Below the pieces are notes generated by a model that did no database searches, was not told where the DNA came from, and was given only the letters and a program-made list of their open reading frames with translations. This document shows, one piece after another, positions 1 through 9,720 of a DNA stretch of 64,000 bases. The position numbers and the translations under genes are program-made. How positions within the stretch are numbered: position 1 is the first letter of the stretch; the number at the start of each line of letters is the position of its first letter. Origin of the DNA: Dactylorhiza incarnata (lineage: Eukaryota; Streptophyta; Magnoliopsida; Asparagales; Orchidaceae); the NCBI GenBank assembly GCA_033032865.1, contig JAWHQI010001217.1:37910-101909 (forward strand). The letters are read 5' to 3'.

Positions 1-790
1 GCCTCGGTCACCCCCGTGACCTAGGGCGTGACTTGACCGAATCTGGAAACGGCGGGAAACGGCGCGATCTGGAGTTATTCTGGCAGTTGCGGGAATGGTC
101 ACCCCCTAGGTCATGGCCGTGACATGTAGTCACGCCCGTGACATAGGGCGTGACATGACCGAGTCTGGAAACGGCGCGATCTGGAGTTATTCTGGCAGTT
201 GCGCGTTGGGTCACCCCTAGGTCATGGCCGTGACATGGAGTCATGCCCGTGACCTGGGGCGTGTAGGCTGGAAATGATGTGGCGGCGTGTTCTGGCAGCT
301 GGAAGATGGCTGGGTTGAGTCATGGCCGTGACTTGATGGCACGCCCTTGGTCATGGCCGTGACCGAGGGCGTGTAATACTAAATTAGGCTGGCGGCCTGA
401 TCAGGCAGCTGGAAGATGGCTGGGTTGAGTCATGGCCGTGACTTGATGTCACGCCCTTGGTCATGGCCATTACCGAGGGCGTGTAATACTAAATTGGGCT
501 GGCGGCATGATCAGGCAGCTGGAAGATGGCTGGGTTGAGTAATGGCCGTGACTTGAAGTCACGCCCTTGGTCATGGCCGTGACCGATGGCGTGTACTGAA
601 GATTTTTGCAGACTTGTCCCATTCTTTCCCCTGAACATGGCTGTGAGCTTGAATTTGCTATTAGCAGCCCCAGATTACCTGAAAACATAAAATAAAGCGA
701 ATTAGATATATATTAAACTAAAATTATATAAAAACTAATTAATTACTACTAAAATACTATATAAAAATAACTATAAATAATGCACTATCA
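1..790 (-). mobile_element. D-family LTR, partial (left window edge)
   Basis: The end of this stretch matches the other D LTRs: it finishes in GCACTATCA, which on the minus strand is the LTR start TGATAGTGC. It holds most of the GC-rich ~110 bp hairpin minisatellite (1-600) and the AT-rich outer part of U3 (about 680-790). The TATA box and the downstream part of the LTR are outside the window. It is the 3' LTR of unit U1 and at the same time the 5' LTR of the unit beyond the edge, because units in the array share LTRs. Confidence 0.85.
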
Positions 791-2154
791 AATACCCCCA
801 TACTTAAGCTTTTGCTATTCCAGAGCAAAAACTAATTTATAAGTATGAGAAGAGTTTATAGGGCATTTCCAAAAAGATTTACTTCTAATTATGCACTTCA
901 AATCTCATAAAACTCATGTCAAAATAAGTTAAGAAATTAAAATTCAGATTTATAAGAAATAATTAATAATTCATAAATTGAAATGAGTAGAATAAATTTT
1001 AGTTTTGAAATTCTCTAACTAAATCTTCATAAACAAAATTGCATTGAATTAAGCAAAATATTCCAAGATTAAAATTATAGAAACTTTACAATCATGAGAA
1101 ACTTTTAGAAAACTACAAAATATTAACTATGCTCTCTCAATAATATCTTGGATAAACAAGTGAACTTGGCTAAATGGGGTAAAATTGGCATTGAAGAAGT
1201 TACTTTGTATATGGGAAATGATGAATTTTATCCTCTCATTTCCATCTTTTTTTTTAATTTCTTCTTCTTTTTATATCCCAAATGTATATGTTTAGGAGTG
1301 ATGAATTTTATCCTCTCAACTCCATGCCATATAATCTTTTGCTGATTTGGGTGCATATATTTAGGAATGATGAATTTTATCCTCTCATTCCATGACATAT
1401 GATCTTTTCAAAATTTTTTATGCCAAACAATGGGTTTAACAAAAAGGTAGGAAAAAGGCTAAACAAATTCCAAAGATACATTTTAAGAGCATAGAAAATA
1501 ATTTGAGCAATCTACAAGAAACTATGAGTTCAAGGTAATATAAGTAAAATCTAGAGATATTTAACACAATTACTACAAAATTGAATTATGATATTTTAAA
1601 GAGAGAAAGTAAAACTAAGAAATATTCTAAACAAGTCAAAATAATGAAAAACTCATTAAATAAAATTCATCTAAAATTTAAATCTAACATATTTTGAAGA
1701 GAAATATATGATTTAAAAATTCATAAAAAGAAAACTCCTTAAAAAGCCTATAAAGACAACTCATAATTAAAATTAATTTTGCATAAATGAAGTTTGGAGA
1801 AATTTAATAATACAAAATTTATTTTATTAGATTAATAGTTTAATTTTTTTTTTATTTTTCATATTTTTAAAACAAAATTGAAAAAGAAAACAAAGAAATA
1901 TTTTTTTATGATTTTTAACATTTTTCGCAATTTTTTTTTTGAATTTTTTTGAATAAAAATAAACAGAAGAGCACACCCCCCCCCCCCATACTTAAAGATA
2001 AACATTGTCCCCAATGTTTATAAACAAGGATGAAAAGGCAAAAACAGGAAAAGAAAATGCATAAAATAAAAGAAAAATTGCAAAAATATAAAGATAAGCA
2101 AGGGGTGCCTCCCAAGAGCGCTTTGTTTAACGTCTTTTAGCTAGACGTTAAGGA

Positions 2155-3591
2155 TTAGCTAAAAGGATATTCAAATTGAAAATGCACAGGCAACTCCCTT
2201 AATTCACGCTGAGGTGAAAATGCCAAAAACTGTTGCCCGGCGACTCCTCCGCTATAATCCTGATTCTTTTGTTCTCCGTTAGCGCGAAATTGTGAAGCCA
2301 AATTACCTATACATACCCTAGGTAATTTGGATTGATGGAGATGAGCGGCAAATGGATCGGTGAAGATGTTTGGTTGCAATGGCTCATCATCTACAAGAAA
2401 ATTATTAGTATAAAAAGAATCAAGATTAAGCGAGTCAGAAAAATTTTCACAAGGAGGAGTTTCTTGTGAAAATACATGATTAAGCGCCGGTTGTTTATTT
2501 TCAAAAATAAACGAATTATCAGAAAAATCAATACCAAGTGGAGAAAATTCATGAGACACAATTTCTTCATGAATAATAATTTCATGAAAAAGAGAAGACA
2601 GGGCGGGCGAAGGAGAAGAAGAAAAATTTTCATTTTCTAATTCGTCCGGTGTCTCCATGACTTTGCGAGGTGAAAATGCCGAAAACTGTTGCCCGGCGAC
2701 TCCTCCGCTATAATCCTGATTCTTTTGTTCTCCGTTAGCGCGAAATTGTGAAGCCAAATTACCTATACATATCCTAGGTAATTTAGATTGATGGAGATGA
2801 GCGGCAAATGGATCGGTGAAGATGTTTGGTTGCAATGGCTCATCATCTACAAGAAAATTATTAGTATAAAAAGAATCAAGATTAAGCGAGTCAGAAAAAT
2901 TTTCACAAGGAGGAGTTTCTTGTGAAAATACATGATTAAGCGCCGGTTGTTTATTTTCAAAAATAAACGAATTGTCAGAAAAATCAATACCAAGTGGAGA
3001 AAATTCATGAGACACAATTTCTTCATGAATAATAATTTCATGTAAAAGAGAAGACAGGGCGGGCGAAGGAGAAGAAGAAAAATTTTCATTTTCTAATTCG
3101 TCCGGTGTCTCCATGACTTTGCGAAATTCTTGGTACAATTGTTCTTCTTGATCTTGAGAATAAACATTTAAAGTGGGAGAAATAACATTCGGAAAAATTT
3201 CAAGATCAGAAGAAGAACAAATCTGTGGAAAAGGCGAGGAAAGCAAATCATAATTGAAGGGATTTCTTTCTTCGCACTGAAAACTATCCGGGTGACCATT
3301 CCACCATGAATAATCAACATCAGAGTAAGAAAGAGATTCACTCAAAGCATTATTTAAAGAAAAATTATTTTCATCATAAAAATTATAATTTTCATTATAA
3401 AAACTATAATTTACATTAGAAAAATTAATTTGATTTTCATTAGAAAAATGTTGAAATAAAAAATAGCATTCCTCACTAGAATGATGACCCCCACAAAAAG
3501 GACAGATAATTTGGCGCATTCGTGCGGCTTCCAAAAGAATGACTTTATTTTGAAGCTCGACAACTTTTGCGGCCAACTGCGATAACATCAT
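2155..3591 (-). CDS. D-family ORF, 478 aa, with internal 152-aa duplication
   Basis: Frame begins ATGATG and ends TAA. Residues 3-25 look like a short amphipathic helix or coiled coil; a zinc-knuckle-like motif CPFCGGHHSSEEC (CX2CX3HX4C) follows at about residues 30-42, then an Asn/Phe/Tyr-rich stretch and an acidic, Ser/Pro-rich remainder. The knuckle and the neighbouring Asp-tRNA primer site suggest a relict or reduced Gag of an Athila-like element; no capsid, protease or polymerase motif is present. Unlike the 326-aa copies, a 152-codon segment is repeated in frame. Function unknown; it could be a passive remnant. Confidence 0.6.
   Translation of the reverse strand: MMLSQLAAKVVELQNKVILLEAARMRQIICPFCGGHHSSEECYFLFQHFSNENQINFSNVNYSFYNENYNFYDENNFSLNNALSESLSYSDVDYSWWNGHPDSFQCEERNPFNYDLLSSPFPQICSSSDLEIFPNVISPTLNVYSQDQEEQLYQEFRKVMETPDELENENFSSSPSPALSSLLHEIIIHEEIVSHEFSPLGIDFSDNSFIFENKQPALNHVFSQETPPCENFSDSLNLDSFYTNNFLVDDEPLQPNIFTDPFAAHLHQSKLPRICIGNLASQFRANGEQKNQDYSGGVAGQQFSAFSPRKVMETPDELENENFSSSPSPALSSLFHEIIIHEEIVSHEFSPLGIDFSDNSFIFENKQPALNHVFSQETPPCENFSDSLNLDSFYTNNFLVDDEPLQPNIFTDPFAAHLHQSKLPRVCIGNLASQFRANGEQKNQDYSGGVAGQQFLAFSPQRELRELPVHFQFEYPFS
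2211..3122 (-). repeat. 456 bp tandem duplication in the D ORF of U1
   Basis: Two adjacent copies, 2211-2666 and 2667-3122, both starting at GAGGTGAAAATGCC. The length is 152 codons, so the frame stays open. The copies are not identical: the left has CATACCCTAGG, GAATTATCAG and CATGAAAAAG as in units U4-U8; the right has CATATCCTAGG, GAATTGTCAG and CATGTAAAAG as in U2 and U3. Confidence 0.9.
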
Positions 3592-3731
3592 ATTTTTTGA
3601 AAAAGAAAAATAAACAACCGTTACCTAATAAAAGTGAATTTTAAAAGAAAAGGCAAAAAGAGAAATGGGGGTGGAGAAAGAGAATGATAAAAGTAATAAA
3701 ATTCACGCTTTCAAAATATCAACAAAAATAT

Positions 3732-3749
3732 TCCCCGGCAACGGCGCCA
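3732..3749 (-). other. Primer binding site, tRNA-Asp type (U1)
   Basis: Minus strand reads TGGCGCCGTTGCCGGGGA, complementary to the 3' end of plant tRNA-Asp including CCA. It lies 6 nt inside the LTR end CTATCA, the normal place for a minus-strand DNA primer. Asp-tRNA priming is typical of Athila-type elements. Confidence 0.9.
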
Positions 3750-3755
3750 AAAACA

Positions 3756-5574
3756 TGATAGCTAAAATTTAGGATATAAATAATTTTCTCCAAATTCTTC
3801 GAACTATAGGCAAGAGCACCTATCGTTCATAGCATAGGATATTTAAAACAAATAAATATCAAGTGTCGTATTCCACGGGTTTGTTGACTACTTCTACTCA
3901 CGCAAATTAATATTATTTTATCGAAATTAATATGAAGTTTTGAAAATAATTAAATAAAGAGAAACATTTGATCGAGAATCCTTCTAAAGTAAAATATTTC
4001 ATAAATCTAGAATTCGAAAGAAATCGATTTAGACAAACTTGACCGTGGAGGTTCCCAAAATATGATAGAGTCTCTCTCGAGAGAACTACCACCTAACCTT
4101 AGGTTGATCGATTAAGACCGCTCGGCCAGTCGAAACCCCTAAGCTTGTTTTATGCGGTGAGCCCCACTATTGGATTTGACTCCAATCCGAAAGAATTTCA
4201 TCACCCTCTCTCGAGGAGTGCAAATAATTCTTTTTACTGATGAGCGATCTACCGTATTTACGGATCTCTCGATATACTAAAATATGGATCAAACTTGATT
4301 TTCATACACTAAAATATGAAACCAATAATTGCAAATCATCGGTAAATCTTAGTTTCCAAATCCAAACTAAGAATAAAAGATTACGAAATATAAAAACTTA
4401 GGAAATCATCCGATCAAATGCTATAAAATTAGTTAAACATGATTTAAAAAGAAGAACAATTTAATTTCTAAGAAAAGGAATAACACATACAAGAAATAAA
4501 ATTCTAAACTAAGAATTAAGAAGTGCAAGACAAGAAGTAAATTGCATAAAGAAAATACAATAAGAAAATGCTGAAAAAACTAATCTAAAAATGACCCAAT
4601 CTAAGCTAGGATCCGATTCCCAACACTTTGGCAGCAGCTGGCTTTTATAGGTAGAAAATTGCTGAGTCACGCCCTTTGTCACGCCCGTGACCAAGGGCGT
4701 GTAAGCTGCGTAATTGCGTCTTGAAAGCCCGGGAACGTTGGGGAAGAAAAAACCGCCAAAATTAATTATTTCGACGGGTCACGGCCTCGGTCACCCCCGT
4801 GACCTAGGGCGTGACTTGACCGAATCTGGAAATGGCGGGAAACGGCGCGATCTGGAGTTATTCTGGCAGTTACGGGAATGGTCACCCCCTAGGTCATGGC
4901 CGTGACATGTAGTCACGCCCGTGACAGAGGGCGTGACATGACCGAGTCTGGAAACGGCGCGATCTGGAGTTATTCTGGCAGTTGCGCGTTGGGTCACCCC
5001 CTAGGTCATGGCCGTGACATGGAGTCATGCCCATGACCTGGGGCGTGTAGGCTAGAAATGATGTGGCGGCGTGTTCTGGCAGCTGGAAGATGGCTGGGTT
5101 GAGTCATGGCCGTGACTTGATGGCACGCCCTTGGTCATGGCCGTGACCGAGGGCGTGTAATACTAAATTAGGCTGGCGGCCTGATCAGGCAGCTGGAAGA
5201 TGGCTGGGTTGAGTCATGGTCGTGACTTGATGTCACGCCCTTGGTCATGGCCGTGACCGAGGGCGTGTAATACTAAATTGGGCTGGCGGCATGATCAGGC
5301 AGCTGGAAGATGGCTGGGTTGAGTCATGGCCGTGACTTGAAGTCACACCCTTGGTCATGGCCGTGACCGATGGCGTGTACTGAAGATTTTTGCAGACTTG
5401 TCCCATTCTTTCCCCTGAACATGGCTGTGAGCTTGAATTTGCTATTAGCAGCCCCAGATTACCTGAAAACATAAAATAAAGCGAATTAGATATATATTAA
5501 ACTAAAATTATATAAAAACTAATTAATTACTACTAAAATACTATATAAAATTAAATATAAATAATGCACTATCA
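3756..5574 (-). mobile_element. D-family LTR of U1 (1819 bp)
   Basis: Plus strand TGATAGCTAAAA...GCACTATCA, so the LTR has terminal inverted hexamers TGATAG/CTATCA. On the minus strand it runs: AT-rich start (5574-5470), GC-rich hairpin minisatellite (about 5460-4665), TATAAAAG box (4649-4642), then about 880 bp of R/U5-like sequence to the primer site. The largest palindrome here (4668-4701) has a G to T change in one arm. Small ORFs inside it are read-through of the repeats and are not supported as genes. Confidence 0.88.
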
Positions 5575-5590
5575 AATACCCCCATACTTA
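5575..5590 (-). other. Polypurine tract of D (U2, representative)
   Basis: Minus strand CTTAAGTATGGGGGTATT directly before the LTR start TGATAG. The G-run after AAGTATG is the expected plus-strand primer. The same sequence borders every D LTR in the window (about 791, 9906, 14229, 34007, 38334, 42658, 46979 and 63866). Confidence 0.75.
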
Positions 5591-6000
5591 AGCTTTTGCT
5601 ATTCCAGAGCAAAAACTAATTTATAAGTATGAGAAGAGTTTTTAGGGCATTTCCAAAAAGATTTACTTCTAATTATGCATTTCAAATCTCATAAAACTCA
5701 TGTCAAAATAAGTTAAGAAATTAAAATTCAGATTTATAAGAAATAATTAATAATTCATAAATTTAAATGAGTAGAATAAATTTTAGTTTTGAAATTCTCT
5801 AACTAAATCTTCATAAACAAAATTGCATTGAATTAAGCAAAATATTCCAAGATTAAAATTATAGAAACTTTACAATCATGAGAAACTTTTAGAAAACTAC
5901 AAAATATTAACTATGCTCTCTCAATAATATCTTGGATAAACAAGTGAACTTGGCTAAACGGGGTAAAATTGACATTGAAGAAGTTACTTTGTATATGGGA

Positions 6001-6185
6001 AATGATGAATTTTATCCTCTCATTTCCATCTTTTTTTTAATTTCTTCTTCTTTTTATATCCCAAATGTATATGTTTAGGAGTGATGAATTTTATCCTCTC
6101 AACTCCATGCCATATAATCTTTTGCTGATTTGGGTGCATATGTTTAGGAATGATGAATTTTATCCTCTCATTCCATGACATATGA
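6001..6185. repeat. Three spaced copies of a GATGAATTTTATCCTCTCA motif
   Basis: Copies start at about 6004, 6083 and 6152 (spacing 79 and 69 bp). The last two also share flanks (ATGTTTAGGA before, CCATG.CATAT after), so they look like a degenerate tandem duplication. The block recurs in every D internal region. Role unknown. Confidence 0.7.
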
Positions 6186-6761
6186 TCTTTTCAAAATTTT
6201 TTATGCCAAACAATGGGTTTAACAAAAAGGTAGGAAAAAGGCTAAACAAATTCCAAAGATACATTTTAAGAGCATAGAAAATAATTTGAGCAATCTACAA
6301 GAAACTATGAGTTCAAGGTAATATAAGTAAAATCTAGAGATATTTAACACAATTACTACAAAATTGAATTATGATATTTTAAAGAGAGAAAGTAAAACTA
6401 AGAAATATTCTAAACAAGTCAAAATAATGAAAAACTCATTAAATCAAATTCATCTAAAATTTAAATCTAACATATTTTGAAGAGAAATATATGATTTAAA
6501 AATTCATAAAAAGAAAACTCCTTAAAAAGCCTATAAAGACAACTCATAATTAAAATTAATTTTGCATAAATGAAGTTTGGAGAAATTTAATAATACAAAA
6601 TTTATTTTATTAGATTAATAGTTTAATTTTTTTTTTATTTTTCATATTTTTAAAACAAAATTGAAAAAGAAAACAAAGAAATATTTTTTTATGATTTTTA
6701 ACATTTTTCACAATTTTTTTTTTGAATTTTGTTTTTGAATAAAAATAAACAGAAGAGCACA

Positions 6762-6780
6762 CCCCCCCCCATACTTAAAG
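6762..6780 (-). other. Internal G-tract resembling the polypurine tract (U2)
   Basis: Minus strand CTTTAAGTATG followed by nine G, sharing TTAAGTATGGGGG with the tract next to the LTR but about 1.2 kb inside. The run length differs between units: about 12 (U1), 9 (U2), 10 (U3), 7 (U4), 12 (U5), 8 (U6), 8 (U7), 13 (U8). It could be a second plus-strand primer or a duplicated end. Confidence 0.5.
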
Positions 6781-6937
6781 ATAAACATTGTCCCCAATGT
6801 TTATAAACAAGGATGAAAAGGCAAAAACAGGAAAAGAAAATGCATAAAATAAAAGAAAAATTGCAAAAATATAAAGATAAGCAAGGGGTGCCTCCCAAGA
6901 GCGCTTTGTTTAACGTCTTTTAGCTAGACGTTAAGGA

Positions 6938-7918
6938 TTAGCTAAAAGGATATTTAAATTGAAAATGCACAGGCAACTCCCTTAATTCACGCTGAGGTGA
7001 AAATGCCGAAAACTGTTGCCCGGCGACTCCTCCGCTATAATCCTGATTCTTTTGTTCTCCGTTAGCGCGAAATTGTGAAGCCAAATTACCTATACATATC
7101 CTAGGTAATTTAGATTGATGGAGATGAGCGGCAAATGGATCGGTGAAGATGTTTGGTTGCAATGGCTCATCATCTACAAGAAAATTATTAGTATAAAAAG
7201 AATCAAGATTAAGCGAGTCAGAAAAATTTTCACAAGGAGGAGTTTCTTGTGAAAATACATGATTAAGCGCCGGTTGTTTATTTTCAAAAATAAACGAATT
7301 GTCAGAAAAATCAATACCAAGTGGAGAAAATTCATGAGACACAATTTCTTCATGAATAATAATTTCATGTAAAAGAGAAGACAGGGCGGGCGAAGGAGAA
7401 GAAGAAAAATTTTCATTTTCTAATTCGTCCGGTGTCTCCATGACTTTGCGAAATTCTTGGTACAATTGTTCTTCTTGATCTTGAGAATAAACATTTAAAG
7501 TGGGAGAAATAACATTCGGAAAAATTTCAAGATCAGAAGAAGAACAAATCTGTGGAAAAGGCGAGGAAAGCAAATCATAATTGAAGGAATTTCTTTCTTC
7601 GCACTGAAAACTATCCGGGTGACCTTTCCACCATGAATAATCAACATCAGAGTAAGAAGGAGATTCACTCAAAGCATTATTTAAAGAAAAATTATTTTCA
7701 TCATAAAAATTATAATTTTCATTATAAAAACTATAATTTTCATTAGAAAAATTAATTTGATTTTCATTAGAAAAATGTTGAAATGAAAAATAGCATTCCT
7801 CACTAGAATGATGACCCCCACAAAAAGGACAGATAATTTGGCGCATTCGTGCGGCTTCCAAAAGAATGACTTTATTTTGAAGCTCGACAACTTTTGCGGC
7901 CAACTGCGATAACATCAT
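6938..7918 (-). CDS. D-family ORF, 326 aa, intact copy (U2)
   Basis: ATGATG start 140 nt after the primer site, TAA stop. Seen in the protein: heptad-like N-terminus (residues 3-25), zinc-knuckle-like motif CPFCGGHHSSEEC (C30, C33, H37, C42; spacing one short of the usual CX2CX4HX4C), an Asn-rich stretch of repeated NEN-Y/F units (about 48-80), then an acidic Ser/Pro/Glu-rich region. It looks like a nucleocapsid-like remnant of Gag without the capsid domain. The frame is kept in U1, U2, U3 and U5 and broken in U4, U6, U7 and U8. Function not known. Confidence 0.65.
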   Translation of the reverse strand: MMLSQLAAKVVELQNKVILLEAARMRQIICPFCGGHHSSEECYFSFQHFSNENQINFSNENYSFYNENYNFYDENNFSLNNALSESPSYSDVDYSWWKGHPDSFQCEERNSFNYDLLSSPFPQICSSSDLEIFPNVISPTLNVYSQDQEEQLYQEFRKVMETPDELENENFSSSPSPALSSLLHEIIIHEEIVSHEFSPLGIDFSDNSFIFENKQPALNHVFSQETPPCENFSDSLNLDSFYTNNFLVDDEPLQPNIFTDPFAAHLHQSKLPRICIGNLASQFRANGEQKNQDYSGGVAGQQFSAFSPQRELRELPVHFQFKYPFS

Positions 7919-8058
7919 ATTTTTTGAAAAAGAAAAATAAACAACCGTTACCTAATAAAAGTGAATTTTAAGAGAAAAGGCAAAAAGAGAAATGGGGGTG
8001 GAGAAAGAGAATGATAAAAGTAATAAAATTCACGCTTTCAAAATATCAACAAAAATAT

Positions 8059-8076
8059 TCCCCGGCAACGGCGCCA
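8059..8076 (-). other. Primer binding site, tRNA-Asp type (U2)
   Basis: Perfect 18-nt match on the minus strand to the Asp-tRNA complement TGGCGCCGTTGCCGGGGA, 6 nt from the LTR end. Confidence 0.9.
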
Positions 8077-8969
8077 AAAACTTGATAGCTAAAATTTAGG
8101 ATATAAATAATTTTCTCCAAATTCTACGAACTATAGGCAAGAGCACCTATCGTTCATAGCATAGGATATTTAAAACAAATAAATATCAAGTGTCGTATTC
8201 CACGGGTTTGTTGACTACTTCTACTCACGCAAATTAATATTATTTTATCGAAATTAATATGAAGTTTTGAAAATAATTAAATAAAGAGAAACATTTGATC
8301 GGGAATCCTTCTAAAGTAAAATATTTCATAAATCTAGAATTCGAAAGAAATCGATTTAGACAAACTTGACCGTGGAGGTTCCCAAAATATGATAGAGCCT
8401 CTCTCGAGAGAACTACCACCTAACCTTAGGTTGATCGATTAAGACCCCTCGGCCAGTCGAAACCCCTAAGCTTGCTTTATGCGGTGAGCCCCACTATTAG
8501 ATTTTACTCCAATCCGGAAGAATTTCATCACCCTCTCTCGAGGAGTGCAAACAATTCTTTTTACTGATGAGCGATCTACAGTATTTACGGATCTCTCGAT
8601 ACACTAAAATATGGATCAAACTTGATTTTCATACACTAGAAATATGAAACCAATGATTGCAAATCATCGGTAAATCTTAGTTTCCAAATCCAAACTAAGA
8701 ATAAAAGATTACGAAATATAAAAACTTAGGAAATCATCAGATCAAATGCTATAAAATTAGTTAAACATGATTTAAAAAGAAGAACAATTTAATTTCTAAG
8801 AAAAGGAATAACACATACAAGAAATAAAATTCTAAACTAAGAATTAAGAAGTGCAAGACAAGAAGTAAATTGCATAAAGAAAATACAATAAGAAAATACT
8901 GAAAAAACTAATCTAAAAATGAACCAATCTAAGCTAGGATCCGATTCCCAACACTTTGGCAGCAGCTGG

Positions 8970-8977
8970 CTTTTATA
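8970..8977 (-). promoter_or_regulatory. Putative TATA box of the D LTR (representative)
   Basis: Minus strand TATAAAAG, next to the hairpin minisatellite, about 930 bp from the LTR start. Repeated at 4642-4649, 17620-17627 and the equivalent place in the other LTRs. In the LTR of U5 the site reads TATTAAAG (near 37400). Confidence 0.55.
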
Positions 8978-8995
8978 GGTAGAAAATTGCTGAGT

Positions 8996-9029
8996 CACGC
9001 CCTTGGTCACGCCCGTGACCAAGGGCGTG
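8996..9029. repeat. Perfect 16-bp palindrome with 2-nt loop in D U3
   Basis: Arms CACGCCCTTGGTCACG and CGTGACCAAGGGCGTG are exact reverse complements around CC. Its near edge is about 20 bp from the TATA box on the upstream side. Equivalent copies occur in the other D LTRs, except U4 where the outer arm is deleted. Confidence 0.9.
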
Positions 9030-9079
9030 TAAGCTGCGTAATTGCGTCTTGAAAGCCCGGGAACGTTGGGGAAGAAAAA

Positions 9080-9720
9080 ACCCTCCAAAATTAATTCATT
9101 TCGACGGGTCACGGCCTCGGTCACCCCCGTGACCTAGGGCGTGACTTGACCGAATCTGGAAACGGCGGGAAACGGCGCGATCTGGAGTTATTCTGGCAGT
9201 TACGGGAATGGTCACCCCCTAGGTCATGGCCGTGACATGTAGTCACGCCCGTGACATAGGGCGTGACATGACCGAGTCTGGAAACGGCGCGATCTGGAGT
9301 TATTCTGGCAGTTGCGCGTTGGGTCACCCCTAGGTCATGGCCGTGACATGGAGTCATGCCCGTGACCTGGGGCGTGTAGGCTAGGAAATGATGTGGCGGT
9401 GTGTTCTGGCAGCTGGAAGATGGCTGGGTTGAGTCATGGCCGTGACTTGATGGCACGCCCTTGGTCATGGCCGTGACCGAGGGCGTGTAATACTAAATTA
9501 GGCTGGCGGCCTGATCAGGCAGCTGGAAGATGGCTGGGTTGAGTCATGGTCGTGACTTGATGTCACGCCCTTGGTCATGGCCAGTGACCGAGGGCGTGTA
9601 ATACTAAATTGGGCTGGCGGCATGATCAGGCAGCTGGAAGATGGCTGGGTTGAGTCATGGCCGTGACTTGAAGTCACACCCTTGGTCATGGCCGTGACCG
9701 ATGGCGTGTACTGAAGATTT
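9080..9720. repeat. ~110 bp GC-rich hairpin minisatellite in D U3
   Basis: AGCTGGAAGATGGCTGGG recurs at about 9411, 9521 and 9632 (period 110-111); TCTGGAGTTATTCTGGCAG recurs at 9181 and 9293 (period 112). Each period contains GTCACGCCC...GGGCGTG-type inverted repeats and one or more GTCATGGCCGTGAC near-palindromes. The block stands out as GC-rich in an AT-rich element. Present in every D LTR. Confidence 0.85.

Larger units (their letters stand above)
791..3755 (-). mobile_element. D unit U1, internal region (with duplication)
   Basis: Minus-strand order: primer site (3732-3749), ORF (3591-2155), a T-rich stretch holding a G-run (C-run at about 1976-1987 on plus), about 1 kb of AT-rich non-coding sequence, and the polypurine tract against the LTR at 790. 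It is about 456 bp longer than the other internals (2503-2508 bp) because of a tandem duplication in the ORF. The AT-rich part (800-1900) has no supported gene; it has three spaced copies of GATGAATTTTATCCTCTCA around 1210-1390. Confidence 0.85.
5575..8082 (-). mobile_element. D unit U2, internal region (2508 bp)
   Basis: A standard internal region: primer site at 8059-8076, a ~140 nt leader, the 326-aa ORF (7918-6938), a T-rich stretch with an internal G-run, about 1.1 kb of AT-rich non-coding DNA, and the polypurine tract at 5575-5590. No protease, reverse transcriptase, RNase H or integrase motif is present on either strand, so the element was non-autonomous and needed enzymes from elsewhere. 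Confidence 0.88.

Noticed and set aside
4791..4997. 68-aa and 63-aa frames (MTQRATARIT, MRLESPGTLG) on both strands of the D LTR
   Set aside because: They are translations of the GC-rich hairpin minisatellite and vary with its indels; no coding signal.
6698..6898. 66-aa hydrophobic frame (GGTPCLSLYFCNFSFILC) after the D ORF
   Set aside because: Starts at TTG rather than ATG, the C-terminus changes with the variable G-run, and several units lack it.
7174..7416. 80-aa hydrophobic frame (MKIFLLLLRPPCLLF) in every D unit
   Set aside because: It overlaps the main D ORF in another frame; it recurs only because the DNA is near-identical between units.
8059..8076. Possible tRNA-Asp gene end (plus strand CCCCGGCAACGGCGCCA)
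   Set aside because: Only the last 18 nt including CCA match; no tRNA body is present. It is the reverse complement of a primer binding site.
9080..9720. CRISPR-like repeat array
   Set aside because: Repeats are ~110 bp, degenerate and adjacent, without unique spacers, in a plant LTR.
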